NCBI GenBank assembly: GCA_045116915.1
Contig: JBGUMQ010000078.1
Location: forward strand, 10,473 to 74,472
From: UBA9732 sp045116915
GTDB taxonomy: Bacteria > Spirochaetota > Spirochaetia > Sphaerochaetales > Sphaerochaetaceae
Length of the DNA stretch: 64,000 bases
Reading direction: 5' to 3'
Shown: in pieces, positions 25,174-34,442 of the stretch
How the letters are laid out: the number at the start of each line of letters is the position of its first letter
How positions within the stretch are numbered: the stretch's first letter is position 1
Notes under the pieces: model-generated
The model's input: only the letters and a program-made list of their open reading frames with translations
What the model was told of the DNA's origin: nothing
The model's database searches: none
Position numbers and translations under genes: made by a program

Positions 25174-26532
25174 TCAGAAATCGAGCTTCTTTTTCTCCTT
25201 GAAGAAGAAGATCCCGGACAGAACGAACGCCACCGCCTCGGCGGCAAGGAACGAATACCAGACGGCATGGAGTCCGGAGATCCTTGCGAAAAGCCATGCG
25301 CAGGGAATCAGGACGAACAGCTGTCTGACTATCGACACTATCATGCTCAGGTATCCGTCCCCCATGGCCTGGAAAAGCGCCACCAGCGTGATGGACAGCG
25401 CGGCGACCGGGAACGACAGGCTGATGGTCCTGAGCGCGAGCTCACCCATGGACCTGAGCGAATCGGATGCATTGAACAGAGCCAGAAGGGCATCCGGGAA
25501 CAGGTTGAAGATCAGTGTCCCCAATGACATGAACAGGAATGCCGATATGGCACCCAGCTTCAGGGCCTTCATCATCCTGGGGCGGTTCTTGGCCCCGTAG
25601 TTGTAGCCAAGTATCGGCATGAGGCCGCTGTTGAGGCCGAACACAGGAAGGAACACGAAGGACTGGAGCTTGAAATAGACTCCGAACACAGTGGTCGCAA
25701 GCACATCGAGCGTGATCAGGATGGCGTTCATCAGGCTGAGCATGACTGTTCCGATACCCTGCATTATCACGGCCGGAAGTCCGACCTCAAGTATGTTCTT
25801 CACGCTCGGACCGTGGAGCGCCGGTTTGAAGAGCCTGACCTTGAGGCTCCTGTTGCGCCTGAGGAACAACAGACCGATGAACATGGCGAATATCTGGCCC
25901 GCGACGGTGGCGATGGCGGCTCCGGTCACGCCCATCGCCGGGAATCCGAGGTATCCGAATATCAGGATCGGGTCGAATATGACGTTGAAGATGGCCCCGC
26001 TCGCCTGGATGATCATGGGATGGATCGTGTCGCCGGTGGCCTGCAGCGCCTTCTCGCAGAATATGTTCACGAACGTGCCTACGGACAGGATCAGGCAGAT
26101 CCTGACGTACGTCGTGCTCATCTGCAGTAGCTCGGGGTCATCGGTGTATATGCTGAGGAACGGTCTGGAGAGGAACGCCCCTACGAACATGAAGAACACC
26201 ATGAGGATCAGGGCGAGCGTGTAGCCTGTCTGCGCGGCCTTGCCGGCCTCCTCCGGGCGTCCCTCGCCTAGGCGGCGGGATATGACCGAGCATACTCCGA
26301 CGCTGGTTCCGACCCCGAACGAGAACATGAGCGTCTGCATCGGGAACGCGATCGATACCGCAGTGAGCGCCTTCTCGCTGAAATGCGACACGAATATGCT
26401 GTCCACGATGTTGTACAGCGCCTGTATGAGCATCGAGAACATGGTCGGGACCGACATCACGGCGAGCAGCTTGCCCACCGGCATGGTCCCCAGTTTGTTT
26501 TCAGTCTGTTTCCTCTCCATCCTTTCTTCCAT
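25174..26532 (-). CDS. MATE-family efflux transporter
   Basis: A 452-residue MATE protein with 12 membrane segments in two similar halves. The family opening (MPVGKLLAVMSVPTMFSMLIQALYNIVDSIFVS) and GFPAMGVTGAAIATV are diagnostic. Such pumps expel cationic drugs or metabolites in exchange for sodium or protons. The ATG at 26532 is taken as start; an alternative ATG lies 12 bases downstream. It sits 15 bases after plsC in the run led by ftsK. Confidence 0.93.
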   Translation of the reverse strand: MEERMERKQTENKLGTMPVGKLLAVMSVPTMFSMLIQALYNIVDSIFVSHFSEKALTAVSIAFPMQTLMFSFGVGTSVGVCSVISRRLGEGRPEEAGKAAQTGYTLALILMVFFMFVGAFLSRPFLSIYTDDPELLQMSTTYVRICLILSVGTFVNIFCEKALQATGDTIHPMIIQASGAIFNVIFDPILIFGYLGFPAMGVTGAAIATVAGQIFAMFIGLLFLRRNRSLKVRLFKPALHGPSVKNILEVGLPAVIMQGIGTVMLSLMNAILITLDVLATTVFGVYFKLQSFVFLPVFGLNSGLMPILGYNYGAKNRPRMMKALKLGAISAFLFMSLGTLIFNLFPDALLALFNASDSLRSMGELALRTISLSFPVAALSITLVALFQAMGDGYLSMIVSIVRQLFVLIPCAWLFARISGLHAVWYSFLAAEAVAFVLSGIFFFKEKKKLDF

Positions 26533-26547
26533 CTTCGGATCCCCTGT

Positions 26548-27291
26548 TCAGAGCTCCGCGTATTTGTCCTTCACGGTCTTCTCCACCTGCGCGATGAAGG
26601 CGGCGACCGCCTCCCTGTCGCTTGAAAGAGGTGCCTTCACGGGTGTGCCCACGTGCAGGTGGCAGTCCCTTCTCTGGAAGACATGTTTCCTGTCCTCGAA
26701 GGAGTCCCTCAGGCCCTTCACCGTCACCGGAACGACATACGCCCCGCTTTCGGTGGCCATGCGGAAGGCACCGTGCTTGAAGGTCCCGACCTCTCCGGTC
26801 TTGCTCCTGGTCCCTTCGGGGAAGATGACCATCGACTGTCCTGCGGCTATGCGCTTTCCGGCCTTCCTGATTGCCAGGACGCTCTTCTTCAGGCTCTTGC
26901 GGTTGATGAAGACCGAATGCGTCATGGCTATCATCACATCGATCAGAGGCACGAACAGGAGCGACAGCTTGGCGACGAATCCGGTCCTGGCCTTCAGCTG
27001 CGCCAGCATGAGGATGACATCCAGCATGCTTGTGTGGTTGGACACGAAGCAGAAGCCCTCGCCCTTGTCCACACGCCTTGCGACCTCGTCCCTCTCCCCG
27101 GAAACATGTATCCTGATGCCTGCAAGCCACAGGCCCGTGTTGGCTATCACCGATGTGTGCCAGAACACCAGCTTGTCGGACAGGCGCCTGAGCCCGACCA
27201 GACGCAGAAGCAGCGCCGGAATCACTCCTGTCACCATCGCCACCGCGGTCATGGCCATCACTATCACAAGTCCCCAAAGAACGTATACCAT
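26548..27291 (-). CDS. plsC: 1-acyl-sn-glycerol-3-phosphate acyltransferase PlsC
   Basis: A 247-residue acyltransferase. The catalytic HX4D box is NHTSMLD (His86, Asp91), followed by the phosphate-binding FPEGTRS box and a hydrophobic N-terminal anchor (about 4-30). It places the second acyl chain on lysophosphatidic acid at the membrane. The acyl donors come from the fak-plsX-acpP operon about 15 kb away. The gap to the ABC exporter is 22 bases. Confidence 0.92.
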   Translation of the reverse strand: MVYVLWGLVIVMAMTAVAMVTGVIPALLLRLVGLRRLSDKLVFWHTSVIANTGLWLAGIRIHVSGERDEVARRVDKGEGFCFVSNHTSMLDVILMLAQLKARTGFVAKLSLLFVPLIDVMIAMTHSVFINRKSLKKSVLAIRKAGKRIAAGQSMVIFPEGTRSKTGEVGTFKHGAFRMATESGAYVVPVTVKGLRDSFEDRKHVFQRRDCHLHVGTPVKAPLSSDREAVAAFIAQVEKTVKDKYAEL

Positions 27292-27313
27292 CTTTCCTCC
27301 ATGGACCGTGCGG

Positions 27314-29035
27314 TCAGTCGAAATCCCTTCTGTAGAGCCTGGCGTAATGTCCGCCTCTGGAAAGAAGCTCCTGATGCGTGCCGGATTCCGTGACCTTCCC
27401 CTTGTCCAGAACTATTATGTTGTCCGCCTCACGGATCGTCGTGAGCCGGTGTGCTATAACTATCGATGTCCTGCCCGCGGACAGCCTCCGGAAGGCATCC
27501 TGGATCAGGTGCTCGCTCTCGTTGTCAAGCGAGGACGTGGCCTCGTCGAAGATCAGTATCGGAGGATTCTTCAGGAACACCCTGGCTATGGAGATGCGCT
27601 GCTTCTGTCCTCCGGAGAGCCTTGTGCCGTGCTCCCCCACCTGGGTGGAGAGACCGGCCGGAAGGGACCTGACGAAGTCCCCGAGGTTCGCCGCGTCCAG
27701 GGCCGCCATCATCTGCTCGTCTGTGGCGTCGGGATCGCCGTAGCGCAGGTTCTCGCGGATGTCGGCGTCGAACAGGAACACGTTCTGCTGCACGAACCCG
27801 ATGCTGCGCCTCAGCGAGCGCTGCGTGACGTCCCTGATGTCCTGTCCGTCGATGGTGATGGATCCGCTGTCTATCTCGTAGAACCTGGGCAGGAGCGATG
27901 CCGTCGTCGTCTTCCCGGCCCCGGAATCACCCACTATGGCCACCGTCGTGCCGCCCTTGATGTCGAAGCTGATGTCCCCGATGACCTCCCCGTCCCTGGT
28001 GTCGTACGTGAACCTCACGTTCCTGTACGAGATGTCGCCGGCGCCGACCTTCAGGTCCGTCGCATCGGGACTGTCCTTGATCGAGGGGACCTCGTCCATG
28101 ACCTCGGTGAAACGCTCGAACGCGGCGATGCCCTGGCTGAGCTGCTCCACGAAGTTTATCAGCCTGTCGATGGGCTCGAGCACAACGCTGACATACAGGA
28201 GGAAGGCCACCAGGTCATAGGACTGGATGACGCCCCTGTAGATCAGGATGGCTCCGCCGACCACGGTGATGAAGTAGTACATGTTCCTGAGCCATCCCAT
28301 GCCGGTCTGGTACGCGGCCATGACGGAATACTGCCTCTTGCGGCTTTCCTTGAGGTCGTTGTTCGAATTGTCGAAAAGTCCGCTCTGGAACTTCTCCCCG
28401 GTGAACGACTTGACCTCGCGTATCCCCTGTACCGAATTCTCCACGTTGGCGTTCACATCCGCCACATGGGAGCGGACCTCCCTGGAAACCCTCTTCTGCC
28501 TGCGGCCGAAAACGATGCCCCAGACCAGCAGGAACGGGAAAGGAATCAGCGATACCAGCGCCATGGGGGCACTGTATGTGAACATCACGATGTATGCTCC
28601 GATGATCGTCGCCAGAGAGATGATGCTGTCCTCCGGGCAGTGGTGTGCCACCTCGGCGATCTGGAACAGGTCGTTGGTCATCCTGCTCATCAGATGACCG
28701 GTCTTGGTGTGGTCGTAGTAGCCGAAGCTGAGCTTCTGCAGGTGTCCGAAGAGGTCCCTGCGCATGTCGTTCTCCACATAGACCCCCAGCACGTGGCCCC
28801 ACCTGATGCGGATGTACGTGAAGAGCGCCTGCACGGCGTAGATGACGAACATGGCCACGAAGCACACGATCATGCTCTGCCAGATCTGGTCCGGGATCCA
28901 TGTCTTCAGAAGCTCCCTGGTGAGAGCCGGGAAGAATATCGAGAGAACGGAGCTGAGCACCGCCGCCGACATGTCCAGCCAGAACAGTGCCCTGTAGGGT
29001 CTGTAGTATGAGAAGAACCTCTTCACCTGGTTCAT
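27314..29035 (-). CDS. ABC exporter with fused membrane and ATPase domains
   Basis: A 573-residue half-transporter of the MsbA/LmrA type. An N-terminal six-helix ABC membrane domain (about 15-310) precedes a nucleotide-binding domain with Walker A GDSGAGKTT, signature LSGGQKQR, Walker B ILIFDEATSSLD and switch His in VIAHRL. It should act as a homodimer; the substrate (lipid or drug) is unknown. The ATG overlaps the stop of the DEAD helicase gene as ATGA, indicating coupling. plsC follows, which makes a lipid-flippase role plausible. Confidence 0.9.
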   Translation of the reverse strand: MNQVKRFFSYYRPYRALFWLDMSAAVLSSVLSIFFPALTRELLKTWIPDQIWQSMIVCFVAMFVIYAVQALFTYIRIRWGHVLGVYVENDMRRDLFGHLQKLSFGYYDHTKTGHLMSRMTNDLFQIAEVAHHCPEDSIISLATIIGAYIVMFTYSAPMALVSLIPFPFLLVWGIVFGRRQKRVSREVRSHVADVNANVENSVQGIREVKSFTGEKFQSGLFDNSNNDLKESRKRQYSVMAAYQTGMGWLRNMYYFITVVGGAILIYRGVIQSYDLVAFLLYVSVVLEPIDRLINFVEQLSQGIAAFERFTEVMDEVPSIKDSPDATDLKVGAGDISYRNVRFTYDTRDGEVIGDISFDIKGGTTVAIVGDSGAGKTTTASLLPRFYEIDSGSITIDGQDIRDVTQRSLRRSIGFVQQNVFLFDADIRENLRYGDPDATDEQMMAALDAANLGDFVRSLPAGLSTQVGEHGTRLSGGQKQRISIARVFLKNPPILIFDEATSSLDNESEHLIQDAFRRLSAGRTSIVIAHRLTTIREADNIIVLDKGKVTESGTHQELLSRGGHYARLYRRDFD

Positions 29036-30675
29036 TTGCGTTTTCCGAAAATCCGCCTGAAGAAACCTTTCTTCCCGTCTTTCCCGGCTTTCTGCGGAGC
29101 ACTCTCCTGCACCGGGGCCTGGGACTTCGGCTCCTCCTTCACAGGTTTGGACTCAGGCCTGGAGGCAGGTTTGGAAGAGGCCTTCGCCGCGCTCTTCTCC
29201 CCGGCTTTGGCGTTGGTAGCAGGCTCTGTCTTCTTGGGCTCGAATCCGTACTTCTTGCGGTAGTACTCCATCCTCTCCTGCTCGGACATCGCGCCAAGAC
29301 TCTTGGTGTTGGTCCTGTCGGAGGAATACTTCGAATGTCCCTTCTGTCCCTTGGGCTGCTCCTTCCTTGCCGTGCCGTCCGCGGATGCATCTGATGCTTT
29401 CCCTGTGGAAGGGGCACCCTTGCCGGATCCGGCGGGTCTGGAAGGATTCTTCTTCCTGCTTTTGGACTTGCCGGAGCCCTGGCTTCTCTCGGGGCGTTCC
29501 GGTCTGATCCTCCAGCTCTTTCCGAGCGAAAGGTCCTCGATCTCCGGCAGGTTGTCCGGCCAGATCACGGGGATCTTCATCTTGATGTACTTCTCTATGG
29601 CCTCGAGCCCGTAGACGAACTCCTCGTCGGCCAGGGTGATGGCCTTTCCGCTCTTTCCTGCGCGGGCCGTCCTTCCGATCCTGTGGACGTAGTTCTCGTA
29701 GTCCTCGGGGATGTCGTAGTTCACGACAAGCGGGAGGTCGTCAATCTGCAGTCCGCGTGCGGCCACATCGGTGGCGACCAGGATCGCAGTCTTGCCGGCC
29801 TTGAGCTTGTCCAGGGCCTTCTGCCTCTGGGCCTGCGGGAGGTCGCCGGTGAGGTAGTCGGCGTTGTAGCCGTTGTGCCTGAGCCTGGCGCACAGCTCCT
29901 CGGCCATGTGCCTGCTGTTGGTGAACATCAGCGCGGTCTCCGGCTTCTCGGTGGCCAGCAGCTGCAGGAGGAGCATGAACTTCTCGGACTTGGCCACGTG
30001 GTAGAGCTCCTGCGTTATGCTCTCGACCGTGATCTTGTCGGGTTCGAGGTCGATCTCCGCGGGCTCGTTCATGAACTCCCACGCAAGCTGCCTGATCCTC
30101 ATCTCCAGTGTCGCGGAGAACAGCAGCGTCTGCCTGATGTCCTTGCCCGGCAGATAGCGGAACATCTTCTTGACGTCGGGATAGAATCCCATGTCGAACA
30201 TCCTGTCAGCCTCGTCTATGACGAACGTGTCGATGTGCTTCGCATCGAGCTCCCTGTGCTCCATGAACTCAAGGAGCCTTCCGGGCGTGCCGACGTAGAT
30301 GTCGCAGCCCATCTGGAGGAGCTTGCGCTGGTGCTCGTAGCCCACCCCGCCGTAGAAGACTCCGATATGGAAGCCCTCGACCTTGGAGCAGAGGAGCATA
30401 GCGTCCTCGGATATCTGCTGCGCGAGTTCCCTCGTGGGAGCGATTATCAGGCACGAGGAGCTGATTCCCTGCTCCTTGTTCCTGAGGTATTTCTCAAGGA
30501 ATGTGATGACGTAGACAGCGGTCTTGCCGCTTCCCGTCTTGGACTGGACCATGACGTCCGAGCCCCCGATGCTGACCGGCAGGACCTTCTCCTGTACCGG
30601 CATGCATGTCTCGAAACGAGCAGCCTTCGTGCCTTCAAGCACCTGCTCATGCAGATTCAATTCACTGAACAACAT
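29032..30675 (-). CDS. DEAD-box RNA helicase
   Basis: A 547-residue DEAD-box protein. Motif I SKTGSGKTA, DEADRMFDMGF, SAT (LLFSATLEMRIRQ), ARGLQIDDL and HRIGRTARAGKSG are all present. The C-terminal 170 residues are a low-complexity Lys/Pro/Ser/Ala-rich tail, probably a disordered RNA-binding extension, containing MSEQERMEYYRKKYGFE. It remodels structured RNA, likely in ribosome assembly or mRNA decay. It is 18 bases downstream of ftsK, has AGGA before the ATG, and overlaps the ABC exporter start by four bases. Confidence 0.93.
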   Translation of the reverse strand: MLFSELNLHEQVLEGTKAARFETCMPVQEKVLPVSIGGSDVMVQSKTGSGKTAVYVITFLEKYLRNKEQGISSSCLIIAPTRELAQQISEDAMLLCSKVEGFHIGVFYGGVGYEHQRKLLQMGCDIYVGTPGRLLEFMEHRELDAKHIDTFVIDEADRMFDMGFYPDVKKMFRYLPGKDIRQTLLFSATLEMRIRQLAWEFMNEPAEIDLEPDKITVESITQELYHVAKSEKFMLLLQLLATEKPETALMFTNSRHMAEELCARLRHNGYNADYLTGDLPQAQRQKALDKLKAGKTAILVATDVAARGLQIDDLPLVVNYDIPEDYENYVHRIGRTARAGKSGKAITLADEEFVYGLEAIEKYIKMKIPVIWPDNLPEIEDLSLGKSWRIRPERPERSQGSGKSKSRKKNPSRPAGSGKGAPSTGKASDASADGTARKEQPKGQKGHSKYSSDRTNTKSLGAMSEQERMEYYRKKYGFEPKKTEPATNAKAGEKSAAKASSKPASRPESKPVKEEPKSQAPVQESAPQKAGKDGKKGFFRRIFGKRK

Positions 30676-30693
30676 AAAATCTATCCTGTTTTC

Positions 30694-33600
30694 CTATTCC
30701 GAACCGTAGTACTTGAGGATCTCGCGGGGCTTGGAACCTCTCGCCGGGCCTATGTAGCCGGCCTCCTCCATCTGCTCGATCAGGTTCGCGGCCCTGTTGT
30801 AGCCTATGCCGAGCTTGCGCTGCAGATAGGATGCCGATGCCTCGCCCCTGTCGGTGACGATCTTCCATGCCCTGCTGAAGAGGTCCTCCGAGGCGCCTCC
30901 TACGGCCTCCTCATCCTCCTCTTCCTCATCCTCGTCATCGTCCTCGAAGTACGATTCGTCTATGTAATCCGGTTCTCCCTGTGTCTTCACGAAAGCGACG
31001 ATCTCCTCGATCTCCGAGTCGATGAACGCACCCTGGATCCTCACCGGCTGCCTGGATTCGGGGTTGTTGTAGAGCATGTCGCCGCGGCCCAGCAGCTTTT
31101 CCGCGCCGACCTGGTCTATGATGATCCTGCTGTTCGTGGAGTTGGAAACCGCGAACGCGATCTGCGTCGGGATGTTGCTCTTGATTATGCCGGTGATGAC
31201 ATCCGACGACGGTCTCTGCGTGGCGAGGATCAGATGGATGCCGCAGAACCTCGCGACAGCCGTGATGCGCTTGATGGAGGTCTCGAGCTCCTTGCCCACC
31301 GCGAGCATCAGGTCGGCGAACTCGTCGATGATGACCATGATGTACGGAAGCTTGACCTTGGCCATCTTCTTCTCGACGATCTTCTGGTTGTATTCCTCGA
31401 TCTTCTTGGCGCCGATGCTGGAGAACAGCGCCATGCGCCTCTCCATCTCCTCCACCACGAAGTTCATGGCCTTGAGGGCCTTCTTGGCGTCGGTGATGAC
31501 GGGCGTGAGCAGATGCGGGATCCCGTTGTAGAGCGAAAGCTCGACCATCTTGGGATCGACCAGGATCATCCTCACGTCCTTGGGCGTCTTGGTGTACAGA
31601 ACGGAGCAGATGAGGCCGTTGATGCAGACCGATTTTCCGGATCCCGTGGTTCCGGCGACAAGGAGGTGCGGTGTCTTGGCGACATCGATGACGATCGAGT
31701 CACCCGTGATGGTCTTTCCGAGCACCATGGGGATCTTGAAGTACTTGGCCTTGAGCGCGGGCATCATGACATCGAAACCGATGGTGTCGCGCTTCTTGTT
31801 AGGGACCTCGACGCCTATGGCGGGCTTTCCCGGGATCGGGGCCAGTATGCGCACGTCCTCTACCGAAAGCTCCATGGCGATGTTCTCGGAATAGGACATG
31901 ACGGACGACACCTTGATGCCCTTGGCCAGCGTCAGCTCGTAGAGAGTGAAGGTGGGCCCGTGCTGGACACCCACCAGATTGGTCTCGATCCTGAACTGCC
32001 TGAACGTCTCCACTATCGTCCTGCCGTCGGGATCGTTCTCCGGGTCGTCGTAGATCCTGGCGCTTATGGGGTAGTGCTTCAGGATGCTCTCCGGCGGGAA
32101 CTTGTAGTCGAACTTCTGCTTGTCCAGAAGATACGGGTTGCCGGAAAGCGAGCTCTTGAGACCTGCGACTCCGGAGACCATGTCGATGTCCGGGCCCTTG
32201 CTCTTCTCCCTGGCGTCGTTGGCGGCCATGTCCTCGTCGGAGATGCCGTCGTCCTCATCCTCGGGCTCCGGGGCACGTACGGAAGCGGCCTTCTGCTGTG
32301 CGGCCCTGGCCTCCTCCTGCTGCCTCTGCATCTCCGCCCTGGCTGCGGCAAGCTCCTCCTCGGCACGTCTTGCGGCCTCCTCGGCCTCCCGTCTATGCCT
32401 CTCGAGTTCCTGCATCTCCTCCAGGTGCCTGCGCTCCAGCTCCGCCTGGCGCTTGCGGCTTGCGATCTCGGCATCCTGCTCGGCACGCTCCATGGCCTCC
32501 CTGAACACGGACTGCTCCGGGACATCCATCTCGGGCTCGGCTTCATGGACGGGCCCGCGTGTCTCCTCGGGTGCCCTGAGTCCGTCCAGCTGCACCTGTG
32601 ACGGCTCATCGACAGGTGCAGAGAAAACGAACGGACCTGTCATCTGGGATACGGGGATGTCCCTCATGGCATCCTGGCCTGCGGACTCCCTGGCCCTGGA
32701 TTCCTGCTTCTGGTACTGGGACGAGCGTCTTGAGACGGCGACCGAAGGAGCCGGGTCATCCCTGCGCTCCGAAATGCCGTAATCGACATCACCGAGGTCG
32801 GCTCCGTATGTCGGGAAGGTCTTCTCGGCCTGTGCGTCCTCGTTCAGGCGCTTGAGCAGCGTCCTGGGCTTGAACATGTTCTGGAGGCGTTTCTTCTCCT
32901 CCTCGGCACGCAGCCTCTCCTTCTCCTCTTCCTCGGCAAGACGCCTGCGGTTCTCCTCTTCCCTGCGCCTGCGCTCGATTTCCGCCTCGCGTCTCTTCTG
33001 CTCCTCGTAACGTATCTTCGCCTCACGTTCGGCGACATCGAACATGCCTCGGTCGACGGAGGACACGGATGCCGTGAGCGAGTAGTTCGGGAATGTCTGG
33101 AAATCGGGGATCTTCACCGCGTCGAGGCTTCCCACGGACTTCTTGTACACCTGCGGGTCCCTGACATAGGGTTCCTCTTCGGGCTGTTTCTCCACGTCGG
33201 CGTTCCCTTCCCCGATGCCCGGGAAATCCGCCGGGATCTCGTCACCGGCCTGCGGGACATCGGATGCCCCGTCGGAACCCGATTCCTGTGCGGCATCCTG
33301 ACGCGGCCCCTTCTTGATCCTCAGGATGAGCGCGAGGAGCACGATGCTCAGGAACAAGGCCGCGGCGGCGATGTAGATGTACCATGACGGCATGAAGGCC
33401 GGCACGGACGACTCCATGTCCTGGAAACTGAAGCCCAGGAGGCAGAGGGAGTAGAATCCGACGCAGCGCAGGATGAACTGAAGCAGACCCGAACCCCTGA
33501 TGGCAAGGAAGAGGTTCAGGAGGCACAGGACAGCGAACGGAATCAGACCGTAGGGCCTGAGGCCTTCTGATGCGAACACGTTGACGTACCTGTCCAGGAA

Positions 33601-33744
33601 TGCATGGACGGGACGGAGGACCGCATGTAGGAAGGTGCCTTCCTCAAGTCCGAGCACAGGGAAAGCGCATGCAAGACCGGCCGCGACTGCGATCAGTGCG
33701 GTTATCAGCGTCATTACTGCATTGGGTCTGCGTTTTCCGGGCAT
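30694..33744 (-). CDS. ftsK: DNA translocase FtsK/SpoIIIE
   Basis: A 1016-residue FtsK. Four N-terminal membrane segments (about 8-135) precede a long linker containing two highly charged Glu/Arg/Lys helices (about 235-295 and 420-505). The alpha/beta motor follows (Walker A GTTGSGKSV, Walker B MVIIDEFADLM) and the C-terminal gamma winged helix (LGIGYNRAANLIEQMEEAGYIGP), which reads polar KOPS-like sequences. It pumps DNA at the septum and activates XerCD. A promoter ends six bases before the ATG with no Shine-Dalgarno sequence. The acidic run EDDDEDEEEEDEE precedes the gamma domain. Confidence 0.95.
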   Translation of the reverse strand: MPGKRRPNAVMTLITALIAVAAGLACAFPVLGLEEGTFLHAVLRPVHAFLDRYVNVFASEGLRPYGLIPFAVLCLLNLFLAIRGSGLLQFILRCVGFYSLCLLGFSFQDMESSVPAFMPSWYIYIAAAALFLSIVLLALILRIKKGPRQDAAQESGSDGASDVPQAGDEIPADFPGIGEGNADVEKQPEEEPYVRDPQVYKKSVGSLDAVKIPDFQTFPNYSLTASVSSVDRGMFDVAEREAKIRYEEQKRREAEIERRRREEENRRRLAEEEEKERLRAEEEKKRLQNMFKPRTLLKRLNEDAQAEKTFPTYGADLGDVDYGISERRDDPAPSVAVSRRSSQYQKQESRARESAGQDAMRDIPVSQMTGPFVFSAPVDEPSQVQLDGLRAPEETRGPVHEAEPEMDVPEQSVFREAMERAEQDAEIASRKRQAELERRHLEEMQELERHRREAEEAARRAEEELAAARAEMQRQQEEARAAQQKAASVRAPEPEDEDDGISDEDMAANDAREKSKGPDIDMVSGVAGLKSSLSGNPYLLDKQKFDYKFPPESILKHYPISARIYDDPENDPDGRTIVETFRQFRIETNLVGVQHGPTFTLYELTLAKGIKVSSVMSYSENIAMELSVEDVRILAPIPGKPAIGVEVPNKKRDTIGFDVMMPALKAKYFKIPMVLGKTITGDSIVIDVAKTPHLLVAGTTGSGKSVCINGLICSVLYTKTPKDVRMILVDPKMVELSLYNGIPHLLTPVITDAKKALKAMNFVVEEMERRMALFSSIGAKKIEEYNQKIVEKKMAKVKLPYIMVIIDEFADLMLAVGKELETSIKRITAVARFCGIHLILATQRPSSDVITGIIKSNIPTQIAFAVSNSTNSRIIIDQVGAEKLLGRGDMLYNNPESRQPVRIQGAFIDSEIEEIVAFVKTQGEPDYIDESYFEDDDEDEEEEDEEAVGGASEDLFSRAWKIVTDRGEASASYLQRKLGIGYNRAANLIEQMEEAGYIGPARGSKPREILKYYGSE

Positions 33745-33750
33745 ACAGTA

Positions 33751-33779
33751 ATGATAACATTTTACTGTTTTTATGTCAT
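33751..33779 (-). promoter_or_regulatory. Leaderless-type promoter of ftsK
   Basis: Minus strand: ATGACA (33774-33779), a 17-base spacer and TATCAT (33751-33756), then TACTGT and the ATG at 33744. The -35 box overlaps the last codons of rsmG. Confidence 0.55.
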
Positions 33780-34436
33780 TACAGGTTTGTGAAGAATAAA
33801 CATTCTTCTCTGCGCTTCGAGCATGGGCACGCGGTAATCCACAACCTCATGCGTGAAGGCGCAGGAGCCGTACTGCTCCAGCACACGGAGCTCCTCTCCG
33901 ATGTTGGTCTCGCTGCTCTTGTAGGAGTACACCTTCCCTCCGGGGACAAGTATGCGGTCCAGGTCGGATATGATGTCCTGAAGATGTCTGAAGGCCCTGA
34001 AAGTTATCATGTCGTAGCTATCATGGACCTCCGAAAGATCCTTCTGCACTACTTTGACACAGGAGCTCATCCCCAGCACGGCGATGGTGTTGCGCAAAAA
34101 GCCCGCCCTTCTGCCCATCCTCTCCACAAGGCTTATGTCCCAGTTGCCGAACACGCTGGCGATCACGAGTCCGGGAAGGCCCGATCCCGAACCGAGGTCG
34201 GCCATGCGCAGGCCGTCGCGGTCCATGCACCTCATCAGCGGGACCGGTGCAAGGCAGTCGAGGATGTGGCGCACAACAAGGTCCTCCCCGGAGGCGTTGA
34301 CCAGCCCGTAACCCGGGTTGAAGAGCGTTATCTCGTCGTAGAGGCGCGCAAGGCGTGACGGTACGTTTCCGGACAGCAGATCCGGGTCGATCAGCGCGAT
34401 GCCTCTTTCAAGCAGATTCCTGAGATTCTTCTCCAT
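33771..34436 (-). CDS. rsmG: 16S rRNA (guanine-527-N7)-methyltransferase RsmG
   Basis: A 221-residue SAM methyltransferase of the GidB family. The glycine-rich SAM loop ADLGSGSGLPGLVIAS, the acidic LVERMGRRAGFLRN segment and VTFRAF-like end of motif IV are present. It methylates G527 of 16S rRNA; its loss gives low-level streptomycin resistance in other bacteria. It follows mnmG by six bases with AGGA before the ATG. Its last codons carry the ftsK -35 box. Confidence 0.95.
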   Translation of the reverse strand: MEKNLRNLLERGIALIDPDLLSGNVPSRLARLYDEITLFNPGYGLVNASGEDLVVRHILDCLAPVPLMRCMDRDGLRMADLGSGSGLPGLVIASVFGNWDISLVERMGRRAGFLRNTIAVLGMSSCVKVVQKDLSEVHDSYDMITFRAFRHLQDIISDLDRILVPGGKVYSYKSSETNIGEELRVLEQYGSCAFTHEVVDYRVPMLEAQRRMFILHKPVMT

Positions 34437-34442
34437 GGCTTC

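Noticed and set aside
29683..32601. A 972-residue plus-strand open frame opposite the DEAD helicase and ftsK
   Set aside because: It runs across two real minus-strand genes and shows no domain or start signal.
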